From NCBI GenBank assembly GCA_943846675.1, contig OX044357.1, positions 2,666,001 through 2,730,000 of the forward strand: DNA of 64,000 nucleotides, in the 5' to 3' direction. This document shows, in pieces, positions 45,217 to 54,074 of this stretch (its first letter is position 1; every line of letters starts with the position of its first letter). The position numbers and the translations under genes were made by a program. This DNA comes from UBA987 sp002292105. GTDB lineage: Bacteria; Bacteroidota; Bacteroidia; NS11-12g; UBA9320. The notes below the pieces were generated by a model that saw nothing but the letters and a program-made list of their open reading frames with translations, did not search any database and had not been told where the DNA came from.

Positions 45217-45224
45217 TATCTTTG
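45217..45224 (+). promoter_or_regulatory. -7 promoter element (TATCTTTG) of the HTTM gene
   Basis: Perfect TAnnTTTG match, 10 bases before the ATG at 45235. Forms a divergent promoter pair with the PPK2 element 44 bases to the left. Confidence 0.45.
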
Positions 45225-45234
45225 ACCGCATAAC

Positions 45235-46563
45235 ATGCGAATTCAGAACATCTTATTCAAACCAATCGATCATGTCCAAATAACTGTTTGGCGAATTTTG
45301 TTTGGACTGGTGCTTGTGTTCGAATGTTTTGGCTCAAATCTAGTCGGTTGGACCAAAGAGGTTTTCACCAGCCCACCTCAAATGACATTTAACTTTATTG
45401 GGTTTGAATGGCTACAACCATTAGAGGGATACGGCATGTTTGTATACTTTGGGATAATGGGCTTGCTTGGCATTGCCATCGCATTGGGTTGGCACTATCG
45501 CATAGTGATGCCCCTGTTTACCATTGGTTGGGCGGGGTTATACTTGATGCACAAAACAAGCTACAACAACCACCACTATCTGATTCTGTTGCTGTGTGTT
45601 TTGATGACCTTCACACCGGCACACGCCAATTTAAGTGTAGACGCAAAGCAAGGACGCATTAAACGATTACATCAACTCCCAGCCTTATTTAAGTGGCAGT
45701 TCTTGTGCTTATTTCTGGTTGTTTACACCTATGCTAGTGTTGCAAAATGGTATCCCGATTGGATGTCTGGACGTGTTTCTGAACTCATGTTTTCGGCAAA
45801 AAAAGACATGCCGTTGCTTGGCTCAATCTACAGCTGGGAGCTTACCCCTTTAATTGTTGCTTGGGGTGGCATCTTATACGATTTGGTGGTTATCCCGGCC
45901 CTACTTTACAAACCCACCCGAAAGCTCGCTTTTATAGTATCCATCGCATTTCACATCTTCAATTCAGTTACGTTTCAAATCGGCACCTTCCCTTATATGA
46001 TGATAGGTGCGTCCGTTTTGTTTTTCCCTCCAAAAACAATCAGAAAGGTGTTTAGAATACGTAAACCCGAGGTAGCACTTAAACCAACGGGACCTGGGCC
46101 TCAGCATCAGCATCTGATTACCGTTTTGTTTTGCTTGTTTATGTTGATTCAAGTCGTGCTGCCGCTAAGGCATTTTTCTATACCCGGCAATGTGTTTTAC
46201 ACTGAAGAAGGACACCGTTTAAGCTGGAGGATGATGTTACGAGTAAAAGTGGGTAACGTTGGTTTTAAGATTTTAAAAGAAGGTCAACCGATTAAGCATG
46301 ATGCTAAAAAGCACTTAACCAGAAGTCAATACCGTTTGCTTTCAACGCACCCAGATATGATTTGGCAGTATTGTCAATATTTAAAAAAATTGTTTGGAGA
46401 CGATATAGAGATCTATGTAAATGCTTGGGTAAGTTTGAACAACAGGCCATTTAGACAAATTATTGACCCAACTGTTGACATGGCTAAAGCGCCTTGGCAT
46501 GTTTGGGGTCATGAAGAGTGGATTAATCCGTGTAATTGGAAACAGATAGAACATATTGAATAA
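45235..46563 (+). CDS. HTTM-domain membrane protein (VKG carboxylase-like)
   Basis: 442 residues. An HTTM domain with four to five membrane helix pairs spans residues 15-270 (TVWRILFGLVLVFECFGSNL, FVYFGIMGLLGIAIALGWHY, FKWQFLCLFLVVYTYASVAK, AFHIFNSVTFQIGTFPYMMI). This domain is shared by vitamin K-dependent gamma-carboxylase and lipase-maturation-type proteins. The C-terminal ~130 residues (DMIWQYCQYLKKLFGDDIEI, VYVNAWVSLNNRP) are a soluble domain as in VKGC-like bacterial proteins. Whether it carboxylates glutamate is unknown. It overlaps the AlkD gene by 8 bases. Confidence 0.87.
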   Translation: MRIQNILFKPIDHVQITVWRILFGLVLVFECFGSNLVGWTKEVFTSPPQMTFNFIGFEWLQPLEGYGMFVYFGIMGLLGIAIALGWHYRIVMPLFTIGWAGLYLMHKTSYNNHHYLILLLCVLMTFTPAHANLSVDAKQGRIKRLHQLPALFKWQFLCLFLVVYTYASVAKWYPDWMSGRVSELMFSAKKDMPLLGSIYSWELTPLIVAWGGILYDLVVIPALLYKPTRKLAFIVSIAFHIFNSVTFQIGTFPYMMIGASVLFFPPKTIRKVFRIRKPEVALKPTGPGPQHQHLITVLFCLFMLIQVVLPLRHFSIPGNVFYTEEGHRLSWRMMLRVKVGNVGFKILKEGQPIKHDAKKHLTRSQYRLLSTHPDMIWQYCQYLKKLFGDDIEIYVNAWVSLNNRPFRQIIDPTVDMAKAPWHVWGHEEWINPCNWKQIEHIE

Positions 46564-47287
46564 CAAAGAAGAAATTAAGGTAGATGATGTGCTTGAAGCA
46601 CTTAGCGCGCTAGGAAGCCCCGAAACAATCAAAACAAAGCGTGACAAGTTTGGGGTCGCACCAAAAAATACGTTTGGGGTTTTTCAAAAGGACATCAATA
46701 TGTTGGCGAAGGAGATAGGGAAAAACAACGACCTAGCAATCGCCTTATTCGAAACTGAACATTACGATGCCCAAATATTAACCAGTAAAATTTTCAACCC
46801 AAAGCACCTGACCAAAGATTTAATGGAGCAATTTGTATCTTCATTTCAAACATGGGAGGCTTGTGATTCTTTTTCGATGAAGCTTTTTGCGCGCAGTCCA
46901 TTTGCCATTGAAAAAGCCCTTGAGTGGTCGCACCGTGAAGCAGAATTTGAAAAACGAGCAGGCTTTGCAACCATGGCTGCGTTCTGTATGGCCAACAAAA
47001 AAGCAGACAATGATGTTTTCGAGCCTTTCTTCGATGCAGTGGTACGCGAATCTTGGGACAACAGGATATATGTGCGCAAATCTGTAAATTGGGCGTTGCG
47101 AAACATGGGTAAACGGAACTTGGATTTGAATTATCGCGCAATAGATACCGCACACGCCTTACTCCAAATGCATAACAAAACTGCTCAATGGATTGCTAAT
47201 AATGCCTTAAAAGAGCTGACAGATGACTCTATGAGGCGTTCAGACTACCCTAGGTCAATTTATAGACCGAAACGAAAAATGAAGTAA
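46556..47287 (+). CDS. DNA alkylation repair protein AlkD-like
   Basis: 243 residues, HEAT-like repeats. PKNTFGVFQKDINMLAKEIG and FQTWEACDSFSMKLFARSPF match the AlkD core; the W-E-A-C-D stretch puts Trp and the catalytic-type Asp where B. cereus AlkD has W109 and D113. VRKSVNWALRNMGKRNLDLN follows. Likely removes alkylated purines from DNA without base flipping. Start: TTG 46556 overlapping the HTTM stop; no nearby in-frame ATG. Upstream of another alkylation-repair gene, so a repair-linked operon. Confidence 0.85.
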   Translation: MNNKEEIKVDDVLEALSALGSPETIKTKRDKFGVAPKNTFGVFQKDINMLAKEIGKNNDLAIALFETEHYDAQILTSKIFNPKHLTKDLMEQFVSSFQTWEACDSFSMKLFARSPFAIEKALEWSHREAEFEKRAGFATMAAFCMANKKADNDVFEPFFDAVVRESWDNRIYVRKSVNWALRNMGKRNLDLNYRAIDTAHALLQMHNKTAQWIANNALKELTDDSMRRSDYPRSIYRPKRKMK

Positions 47288-47345
47288 ATAATTCTGCATA
47301 CTAGAAGTAAATAACGAAGTTGATTTGGTGACACGAGGTTAAATT

Positions 47346-47861
47346 ATGGGAGAAACATTTAAAGAAATTCAACGATATCGTAAGTGGTGGATGATTTTGA
47401 TTGTGCTATTGTTATTGGTGCTCCCTTTTGTCAGTGTATACCAACAAATTATTTTAGGCAAGCCTTTTGGCAACAATCCAGCCTCTGATGGGTTGTTGTT
47501 GTTGTTAGCCAGTTTTATGATTCTGATTGCCCTTCTACTTTTACGTGTCTCCCTCAAAACCGATGTCGGTTGGGATGGCATAACCATGCATTACGCCCCC
47601 TTCTTTAAAAAACAAATTTTATGGAGTCAAATCTCCTCAGCTAAAATTGTGGATTATGGCTTTCTTGGTGGATGGGGTTTTAGGTACAGTAAAAAACACG
47701 GCATCGTGTACAACATTTCAGGTCGGATGGGAATTCAAATTGTATTAACCAGCAATCAAAAGTTTGTGATAGGCACACAACGACCAGATGAATTCATGCA
47801 CGCCCTAAAAACATACATACCCAATCTCGAACCCCAATGGGTGGATACAAAGAATCCATAA
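47346..47861 (+). CDS. Two-helix membrane protein with bacterial PH-like domain
   Basis: 171 residues. Two membrane helices (about 13-33, 48-67) are followed by a PH-like beta domain (KTDVGWDGITMHYAPFFKKQ, WSQISSAKIVDYGFLG and VLTSNQKFVIGTQRPDEFMH). The layout resembles YdbT/bPH2-type proteins but carries only one PH unit. It lies between the AlkD- and AlkC-like genes; no enzymatic motif. Relation to repair is only positional. Confidence 0.75.
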   Translation: MGETFKEIQRYRKWWMILIVLLLLVLPFVSVYQQIILGKPFGNNPASDGLLLLLASFMILIALLLLRVSLKTDVGWDGITMHYAPFFKKQILWSQISSAKIVDYGFLGGWGFRYSKKHGIVYNISGRMGIQIVLTSNQKFVIGTQRPDEFMHALKTYIPNLEPQWVDTKNP

Positions 47862-47875
47862 TTGCTTAATAATAC

Positions 47876-48973
47876 ATGAGCACTGCTTTAAAAGACCGCT
47901 ACAATCTCGACTTCTTTCAATCGTTTGCCATAGCACTAAAAGAAGTAACGCCTTTGGTAGACACTTCAGGTTTCATTGCCAATATTTTTACCGATCAGTT
48001 CAAGGAATACGAATTGAAACAACGCATGTACCATGTAACCACAGTTTTAAACGGCATGCTATCCAAAGACTTCCACATCGCATGTAATCAAATTGTTCAG
48101 ATTACAGAGGAATTAAAGCTTCAAGGCGTTGGCGAGAATTTCGAGTATATGTTCCTACCGGATTATGTAGCCACCTATGGCCTAGATGATTTCGATATGT
48201 CTATGGACACACTAGCCAAAACCACTTCATTCACAAGTGCAGAGTTCGCGGTTCGTCCTTTTATCATTAAATACCCGAAAGAAGCAATGGCTAAAATGTT
48301 AGTGTGGTCTTCAAATGACGAATCTAAAATTAGAAGGTTGGCTAGCGAAGGTTCTCGACCAAGGCTTCCATGGGCAATGGCGCTGCCTCAATTAAAATCC
48401 GATCCTTCTCCAGCTATCCCTATCCTAGAAAAACTAAAAACCGATAGCGATGAAGTGGTTAGACGAAGTGTTGCCAATCACCTCAATGACATTTGCAAAG
48501 ACAATCCTGAAGTAGCCAAATCACTTGCGACCAAATGGTACGGAAGATCAGATGTGATGGACGCACTCATTAAACATGGGGTAAGAACATTGCTGAAACA
48601 AGGTGATTCGGAAATCATGACCTTGTTTGGATTAGACGCACATGGTCTTGACATAGATCATTTTACAGTGGCTACACCAGAAATCAGGATGGGAGAACGT
48701 TTACGTTTTTCATTTGATATCAAGAATGAACAAAAATCGCCACGAACAGTCCGCATTGAATTTGCCATCTATTTGCTTAAAAAAAATGGCAGCCATAGTA
48801 AAAAAGTATTTAAGATTAGTGAACGATCCATTCCAAAAAACAAGGTAAGTATTTCAAAGGGCCATCATTTTAAACCCATAACAACGCGTGTCTATCACCC
48901 AGGAAAACACTTTATCTCTGTCATATTGAATGGCACTGAATTTGCCCGACTACCTTTCGAACTCGACGTCTAA
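47876..48973 (+). CDS. DNA alkylation repair protein AlkC-like, with C-terminal Ig-like domain
   Basis: 365 residues. AlkC is a HEAT-like-repeat DNA glycosylase for N3- and N1-alkylated bases. FTSAEFAVRPFIIKYPKEAM, then RRLASEGSRPRLPWAMALPQ are the AlkC signature blocks; KTDSDEVVRRSVANHLNDIC is a further repeat. Residues ~270-365 (FTVATPEIRMGERLRFSFDI to HFISVILNGTEFARLPFELDV minus its last residue) form the Ig-like domain found in some AlkC proteins. Convergent with panC, with one base between the stops. Confidence 0.88.
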   Translation: MSTALKDRYNLDFFQSFAIALKEVTPLVDTSGFIANIFTDQFKEYELKQRMYHVTTVLNGMLSKDFHIACNQIVQITEELKLQGVGENFEYMFLPDYVATYGLDDFDMSMDTLAKTTSFTSAEFAVRPFIIKYPKEAMAKMLVWSSNDESKIRRLASEGSRPRLPWAMALPQLKSDPSPAIPILEKLKTDSDEVVRRSVANHLNDICKDNPEVAKSLATKWYGRSDVMDALIKHGVRTLLKQGDSEIMTLFGLDAHGLDIDHFTVATPEIRMGERLRFSFDIKNEQKSPRTVRIEFAIYLLKKNGSHSKKVFKISERSIPKNKVSISKGHHFKPITTRVYHPGKHFISVILNGTEFARLPFELDV

Positions 48974-48974
48974 G

Positions 48975-49829
48975 CTATCGCTCATCTTTGAGCACCATAT
49001 TATCTAAAAGTCTTACATTGTCGTAACGCACCACGGTAACAACAGCGATGTACTTCGACTCAGACAAGTCATTCACGCGTTGCATTGTTTCGCCGTCTAC
49101 ACAAACAAAATATTCAACCGTTGCATCATCGATTGAATGCAGATACTTTAACGTGGTTTCAAGGGCCTCATCCAAGGGTTTGAAAAAACAGCGCTCCTTG
49201 AACTTTAAAAGTGATTTATATATAAATGCTGCTTTGAGTCTTTTGTCCTCAGACAAGCGCTCATTTCGGCTACTCATGGCCAAACCATGAGGTTCTCGCA
49301 CAATAGGACAAACAACTAACTCAGTCTTTATCTTAAAGCTCTTAATTAAGTGACCTACAACAACGGCTTGCTGAAAGTCTTTTTGCCCAAAATAGGCCTT
49401 GTTCGGCTCGACAATTTCAAAGAATCGTCTAACCACTTTGGCCACGCCTTGAAAATGTCCTGGTCTTTGTTTGCCTTCATGAATTAAATCCAGGCCTATT
49501 AAATCCAAATCCGTGTTGTCATAATCTTCGCCATACATCTGGTCAGCTTCTGGATTAAACATAATGTCTACACCCAAAGACTGTAGCATGCCGATGTCTG
49601 TTTGTATTGGATTAGGGTAGTTCACTAAATCCAGTTTATCGTCAAATTGTTTCGGATTAACGAAAATGCTACAGACTACTGTATCATTTTCGGCCTTGGC
49701 ACGTTCTATTAAAGATAAGTGTCCTTGATGCAAAGCACCCATTGTTGGAACAAAGCCAATTGTTTGTCCTTGTTTTTTGCGATTTAAAATCGTTGCGTGC
49801 AGTAAATCAGGCGATTTGAATATAAACAT
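48975..49829 (-). CDS. panC: Pantothenate synthetase
   Basis: 284 residues from the ATG at 49829 (a TTG at 49835 is also open). Joins pantoate and beta-alanine with ATP. FVPTMGALHQGHLSLIERAK is the HIGH-type ATP loop; FVNPKQFDDKLDLVNYP, PGHFQGVAKVVRRFFEIVEP and AYFGQKDFQQAVVV, then REPHGLAMSSRN (KMSKS-type loop), are the signature. It pairs in pathway with coaX at 26 kb. Divergent from the glycogen-synthase-like gene; a panD is not next to it. Confidence 0.96.
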   Translation of the reverse strand: MFIFKSPDLLHATILNRKKQGQTIGFVPTMGALHQGHLSLIERAKAENDTVVCSIFVNPKQFDDKLDLVNYPNPIQTDIGMLQSLGVDIMFNPEADQMYGEDYDNTDLDLIGLDLIHEGKQRPGHFQGVAKVVRRFFEIVEPNKAYFGQKDFQQAVVVGHLIKSFKIKTELVVCPIVREPHGLAMSSRNERLSEDKRLKAAFIYKSLLKFKERCFFKPLDEALETTLKYLHSIDDATVEYFVCVDGETMQRVNDLSESKYIAVVTVVRYDNVRLLDNMVLKDER

Positions 49830-49889
49830 ATACAAAAAAAATACTTAAGATACAAGTAGAAGAAGACGCAAATTTGCCAATTATAGGGG

Positions 49890-49897
49890 GTATCTTT
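49890..49897 (+). promoter_or_regulatory. -7 promoter element (TATCTTTG) upstream of the glycogen-synthase-like gene
   Basis: Perfect TAnnTTTG match, 33 bases before the ATG at 49931. A TTTG lies upstream but at a spacing shorter than normal (14 bases). Confidence 0.42.
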
Positions 49898-49930
49898 GCA
49901 GTCGCATTATAGTAAAAACACAGTTTATTT

Positions 49931-50749
49931 ATGGAAAACAACAGAAAAAAAGTTTTATTCATTTCTTCAGAAATGAGTCCTTTTTTAGAAAGTAACGCAT
50001 TGTCTGACATTGCTAGAATGTTGCCACAAGCGGTTCAAGAGCAAGACAACGAAGTAAGAATTCTGGTTCCCCGATTTGGTGTGATTAATGAAAGAAGAAA
50101 CCGTTTACATGAAGTGGTTCGTCTTTCAGGCATGAACATCACCATTGACGACAACGACAACCCACTTACTATAAAAGTTGCTTCGATACCTAACACGAAG
50201 ATGCAGGTATACTTTTTAGACAATGAAGACTACTTCCACCGCAAGAGCGTATATGGTGATGAAGAGCATGAATTCTTTGCTGACAATGACGAAAGAACGA
50301 TATTCTTCTGTAAAGGTGCGTTAGAGACTGTTAAAAAATTAGGTTGGTACCCAGACATCATTCATTGCCACGGTTGGATGACTTCTTTGATTCCACTTTA
50401 CCTAAAGACGATTTACAAAGACGAACCAGTCTTTGAAAATGCCAAAATAGTCTACAGCGTGTTTGACAACGAATTTCAAGCATCACTTGGAGAAGACTTC
50501 TCAAGAAAAGCAAGTTTAAATCACATCCAAGATGACGAAATGAAGCCATTTGCAAATGCAGATTGCACAAGCATGTACATCGGAGCAATTACGCATGCCG
50601 ATGCTGTAGTTAAATGCCAAGAGTCATTATCTCCTGAGGTAATTGACCACTTACAAAATGATAAAACGAAACCGGTTTTAGAACACAGAGGCGATAATAT
50701 CGCTGAAGAGTACACCGAATTCTATGACACGATATTGTCTCAAAATTAA
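49931..50749 (+). CDS. Glycogen/starch-synthase N-terminal-domain protein, no C-terminal half
   Basis: 272 residues. Residues 7-240 match the GT5 glycogen synthase N-terminal Rossmann domain (VLFISSEMSPFLESNALSDI, where catalytic GT5 has K-x-G-G-L; PDIIHCHGWMTSLIPLYLKT). The C-terminal GT-B domain with the E-x7-E and ADP-binding motifs is absent, and the N-terminal K-x-G-G-L reads as ESNALSD, so catalysis is doubtful. A short protein of this type next to panC and DUF4270 recurs in Bacteroidota; function unknown. Overlaps the DUF4270 gene by 26 bases. Confidence 0.85.
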   Translation: MENNRKKVLFISSEMSPFLESNALSDIARMLPQAVQEQDNEVRILVPRFGVINERRNRLHEVVRLSGMNITIDDNDNPLTIKVASIPNTKMQVYFLDNEDYFHRKSVYGDEEHEFFADNDERTIFFCKGALETVKKLGWYPDIIHCHGWMTSLIPLYLKTIYKDEPVFENAKIVYSVFDNEFQASLGEDFSRKASLNHIQDDEMKPFANADCTSMYIGAITHADAVVKCQESLSPEVIDHLQNDKTKPVLEHRGDNIAEEYTEFYDTILSQN

Positions 50750-52106
50750 CTATAAGGCTGTCCAAAGGGCAGCCTTATTAGTAACCACTCTTTCCGTATC
50801 CTTTTTCTCCTGTAAAAAAGCAACTGACGAAATCGGGGTAGACTTTATATCTAAAGGAAATCAGTATGGAAGTCTTGTCGTCGATTCTTTTGACATAAAG
50901 GCGTATACTGTGCGCGAAGACTCGCTCAAAATCGATTCTTTAACTTCTAATTTGCTTGGTGGAATAAATGACGGTGCATTTGGCACTAGCGTAGCCAGTT
51001 TATATACCCAGGTTTTACTGCGCGAAATCAATGTTGATTTTGGCACAAACCCAACTATCGACTCTGTGATACTGTCATTAGCTCGGGATTTAAACGTGCC
51101 TTCCTATGGTCATGAGAACTCGACATTGGATATCGACCTTTTCCGAATGGATGAGATCATTGACAAAGACAAAAAATACTATTCCAACTATATACCTGCC
51201 GTTGGCAACCAAATAGGTTCATGGACAGGGAAAATAAATGCCACTGATACCGCATGGTTTGAGGAAGATGGAAATCTTAAATACCAAACCAACACCTTAC
51301 GTATTCCACTTAACAATGCATTTGGTGAAGACTTTTTCACCAATGGCCAGTTTGGAAGTAACGAAGTGTTCCTGAACTATTTGAATGGCATTGCACTTAT
51401 CCCAAACCCGTCAAATTTGAGTACCGACCAGGGAGCAATAATTGCTATTGACAAGTATTCAGACGAATCAAAACTTATCATTTATTACAATGGAGGTTTG
51501 AGAAAAGAGTTTGAAATCAACCCTGAATCTCAAAACATTTCAACGTATTCTTTAAGCAACACACCTTCTTCTATTACGACGCAGTTCGACAATCCAGGTA
51601 CACACTATACAGAAACATACGTGCAGAGTATGGGTGGCTGTAAAACGCGTATCGAGATATCAAATTTACTTAAGCTAGTAGACAATGGAGAAGGGATTGT
51701 TGTTAATGAAGCCAAATTGACCTTCAACGTTCAGGATAATTCAACTTCAGATGCCTATGCTGCGCCTTCGAGAATGTTATTACTTCAACCTTCTGAACAA
51801 GATGGCACAAATGCCTTTATTCAAGATTTAGTTGATGTATTGTTTCCAAGGTCACAGTCGTGGGTTGGATTTACAAGTTATGGTGGAGGGTATAATGCCA
51901 CAGACAAGAGCTATAGTTTTGGCGTAACACGACATCTTCAACTATTGCTTGACAACTATATCAATAGTGGAGAAGACAACAACAGAGGCTTTTATTTGAT
52001 CATTCCTTCAGACAACCCAATTACGCCAAGTAGGGTTATCTTGAATACCGACAATAGTGGTTCAATCAAAAATATCCAGTTAAAAGTAACGTACACCAAA
52101 CTTTAA
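50724..52106 (+). CDS. DUF4270 family lipoprotein
   Basis: 460 residues. MTRYCLKINYKAVQRAALLV leads to a lipobox (SVSFFSCKKA), so it is lipidated and exported. FISKGNQYGSLVVDSFDIKA and GRLGGINDGAFG-like TSNLLGGINDGAFGTSVASL are the DUF4270 N-terminal block; the rest is a long beta-rich surface domain ending in KNIQLKVTYTKL. Function not established. The start codon lies inside the upstream gene (26-base overlap), so expression is coupled. Confidence 0.88.
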   Translation: MTRYCLKINYKAVQRAALLVTTLSVSFFSCKKATDEIGVDFISKGNQYGSLVVDSFDIKAYTVREDSLKIDSLTSNLLGGINDGAFGTSVASLYTQVLLREINVDFGTNPTIDSVILSLARDLNVPSYGHENSTLDIDLFRMDEIIDKDKKYYSNYIPAVGNQIGSWTGKINATDTAWFEEDGNLKYQTNTLRIPLNNAFGEDFFTNGQFGSNEVFLNYLNGIALIPNPSNLSTDQGAIIAIDKYSDESKLIIYYNGGLRKEFEINPESQNISTYSLSNTPSSITTQFDNPGTHYTETYVQSMGGCKTRIEISNLLKLVDNGEGIVVNEAKLTFNVQDNSTSDAYAAPSRMLLLQPSEQDGTNAFIQDLVDVLFPRSQSWVGFTSYGGGYNATDKSYSFGVTRHLQLLLDNYINSGEDNNRGFYLIIPSDNPITPSRVILNTDNSGSIKNIQLKVTYTKL

Positions 52107-52144
52107 TTAAATCTTGGTGTTTTATTTGCAAAAAGAAAAGAGTC

Positions 52145-53005
52145 TTGACTGATATACCTAAATACAAATTAGCAAGTCGACAATGGAAGAATAAAAAAAC
52201 CATTATCGATGTAAAAGGGTGTCAAATTGGTGGTGACGATTTGTTTCTTATTGCTGGCCCATGTGCCGTTGAATCAGAAGTACAAATTGACAAAATTGCT
52301 GCCTACATTAGCCAACGCGGGATTCGATTTATCCGAGGAGGTGCTTTTAAACCACGAACGTCACCCTACAGTTTTCAAGGTTTAAAAGAAACAGGCTTAT
52401 CCCTTTTACAACAAGTATCTAACACATATAACTTAGGCATCATTACAGAAGTGATGGATTTAAGTTTGCTTGATACCGTATACCCATATACTGATATCAT
52501 TCAGATAGGTTCGCGTAATATGAAAAATTACCATTTCTTAAAGGAGATAGGTAGAACAGACAAACCCATTATGCTGAAACGTGGTATGGATGCCACTATG
52601 GAAGAATGGCTATTGGCTGCTGAGTACATTTTGTTGGGCGGAAACGAGAACGTAATCCTTTGTGAACGTGGTATTAGGACCTTTGATACAAGCAACAGAA
52701 ACACGCTTGACATTGCAGGTATCGCTTTGGCCAAACAACTTTCTCACCTTCCAGTTATATCTGACCCAAGTCAGGCAACGGGCAATAGAGAACTGATCAA
52801 ACCAGCAAGTTTAGCGTCTATAGCAGCTGGGGCAGATGGCCTTATGATTGAAGTGCATAACGACCCTAAAAAAGCATTATCCGATGGACCACAATCCCTG
52901 TATCTTGATCAATTAGGCGACATGCTACCTGATTTTGCTAAAGTGGCTAACGCCGTTGGAAAGACCTGCTCTTGGTCCAATAAACCTGAAATCGTAAACG
53001 TTTAG
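52145..53005 (+). CDS. aroF: 3-deoxy-7-phosphoheptulonate (DAHP) synthase, AroAbeta/KDO8P-like
   Basis: 286 residues. First step of the shikimate pathway. LIAGPCAVESEVQIDKIAAY, then RGGAFKPRTSPYSFQG, PIMLKRGMDATMEEWLLAAE and LCERGIRTFDTSNRNTLDIA, and PVISDPSQATGNRELIKPAS are class I barrel signatures. There is no N-terminal regulatory domain. Start: TTG 52145, the only initiator near the expected N-terminus. The gene symbol is a functional label; the family also resembles kdsA. Confidence 0.9.
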   Translation: MTDIPKYKLASRQWKNKKTIIDVKGCQIGGDDLFLIAGPCAVESEVQIDKIAAYISQRGIRFIRGGAFKPRTSPYSFQGLKETGLSLLQQVSNTYNLGIITEVMDLSLLDTVYPYTDIIQIGSRNMKNYHFLKEIGRTDKPIMLKRGMDATMEEWLLAAEYILLGGNENVILCERGIRTFDTSNRNTLDIAGIALAKQLSHLPVISDPSQATGNRELIKPASLASIAAGADGLMIEVHNDPKKALSDGPQSLYLDQLGDMLPDFAKVANAVGKTCSWSNKPEIVNV

Positions 53006-53057
53006 GAAACTTAACGTTTTTAGAAAATTTTCGATTTCCTTTGCAAAAAATTTAAAC

Positions 53058-54065
53058 ATGATAATAGCCTTAGTCGGAGCAACCGGGATGGTTGGTTCTG
53101 AAATGATTCGCGTACTTGAAGAAAGTACATTACCTATTACCTCTTTTGTACCTGTAGCCAGTGCGAAGTCTATTGGTAAACAGGTCGAGTTTAAAGGCAA
53201 ATCGCACACATGTATTGGTTTAGATGACGCAATACAAGTAAGGCCCGATATCGCTTTATTTTCTGCTGGAGGTCATGTGTCTCTCGAATGGGCGCCAAAA
53301 TTTGCGGCTATAGGCACATACGTTATAGACAATTCTTCAGCTTGGCGGATGGATGAAAATACGCCGTTAGTCGTTCCTGAAATTAACGCTTCAGATCTTA
53401 CTTCTAACGACAGAATAATTGCCAACCCAAATTGCAGCACAATTCAGCTCGTTATGGCTTTAAAACCAATCCATGACAGATATGGAATAGACAGACTGAT
53501 TATAAGCACGTATCAATCGGTTTCAGGTACAGGTTACAAAGCGGTAAACCAATTAAATGGTGAACGGACTGGCAATGTAGAAGATAAGGCGTACCCGCAT
53601 CAAATTGACAAAAACTGCATTCCGCATTGTGATGATTTCCTTGATAGTGGGTACACAAAAGAGGAAATGAAGATGGTTAATGAAACCAAAAAGATACTTG
53701 GAGACCAAAGCCTGAGAATAACAGCAACTGCCGTACGTGTTCCTGTTGACGGAGGCCATTCTGAATCGGTGAATGCGCAATTAAAAAAACCATTTGTTTT
53801 GGAAGAACTCATCGAAACAATTTCAGAAATGGACGGTGTGGTCATTCAAAATGATGTTAAAAATAACCAGTACCCAATGCCGTTAATGGCAAAAGGTAAA
53901 AACGACGTATTTGTTGGCCGAATTCGCAAAGACGATAGTGCCGAAAACACAGTAAACCTTTGGATTGTTGCTGACAATTTACGCAAGGGTGCTGCTACAA
54001 ATGCCGTACAAATTGCAGAATACATCACTGCAAATAATTTAATTCAAAAAGAAACAACTGTTTAA
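53058..54065 (+). CDS. asd: Aspartate-semialdehyde dehydrogenase
   Basis: 335 residues. Reduces aspartyl phosphate to the semialdehyde on the way to lysine, diaminopimelate, threonine and methionine. MIIALVGATGMVGSEMIRVL is the NADP loop; NPNCSTIQLVMALKPIHD holds the catalytic Cys; STYQSVSGTGYKAVNQLNGE and RVPVDGGHSESVNAQLKK (His in the active site) follow. ATG 53058 directly begins the Rossmann fold. Adjacent to DAHP synthase; 9 bases before the reductase. Confidence 0.96.
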   Translation: MIIALVGATGMVGSEMIRVLEESTLPITSFVPVASAKSIGKQVEFKGKSHTCIGLDDAIQVRPDIALFSAGGHVSLEWAPKFAAIGTYVIDNSSAWRMDENTPLVVPEINASDLTSNDRIIANPNCSTIQLVMALKPIHDRYGIDRLIISTYQSVSGTGYKAVNQLNGERTGNVEDKAYPHQIDKNCIPHCDDFLDSGYTKEEMKMVNETKKILGDQSLRITATAVRVPVDGGHSESVNAQLKKPFVLEELIETISEMDGVVIQNDVKNNQYPMPLMAKGKNDVFVGRIRKDDSAENTVNLWIVADNLRKGAATNAVQIAEYITANNLIQKETTV

Positions 54066-54074
54066 TAGCTCATT

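Noticed and set aside
46794..47155. Several long open frames on the minus strand opposite the AlkD-like gene
   Set aside because: They are in three frames at once, Cys/His-rich with no signals, and shadow a well-supported AlkD gene.
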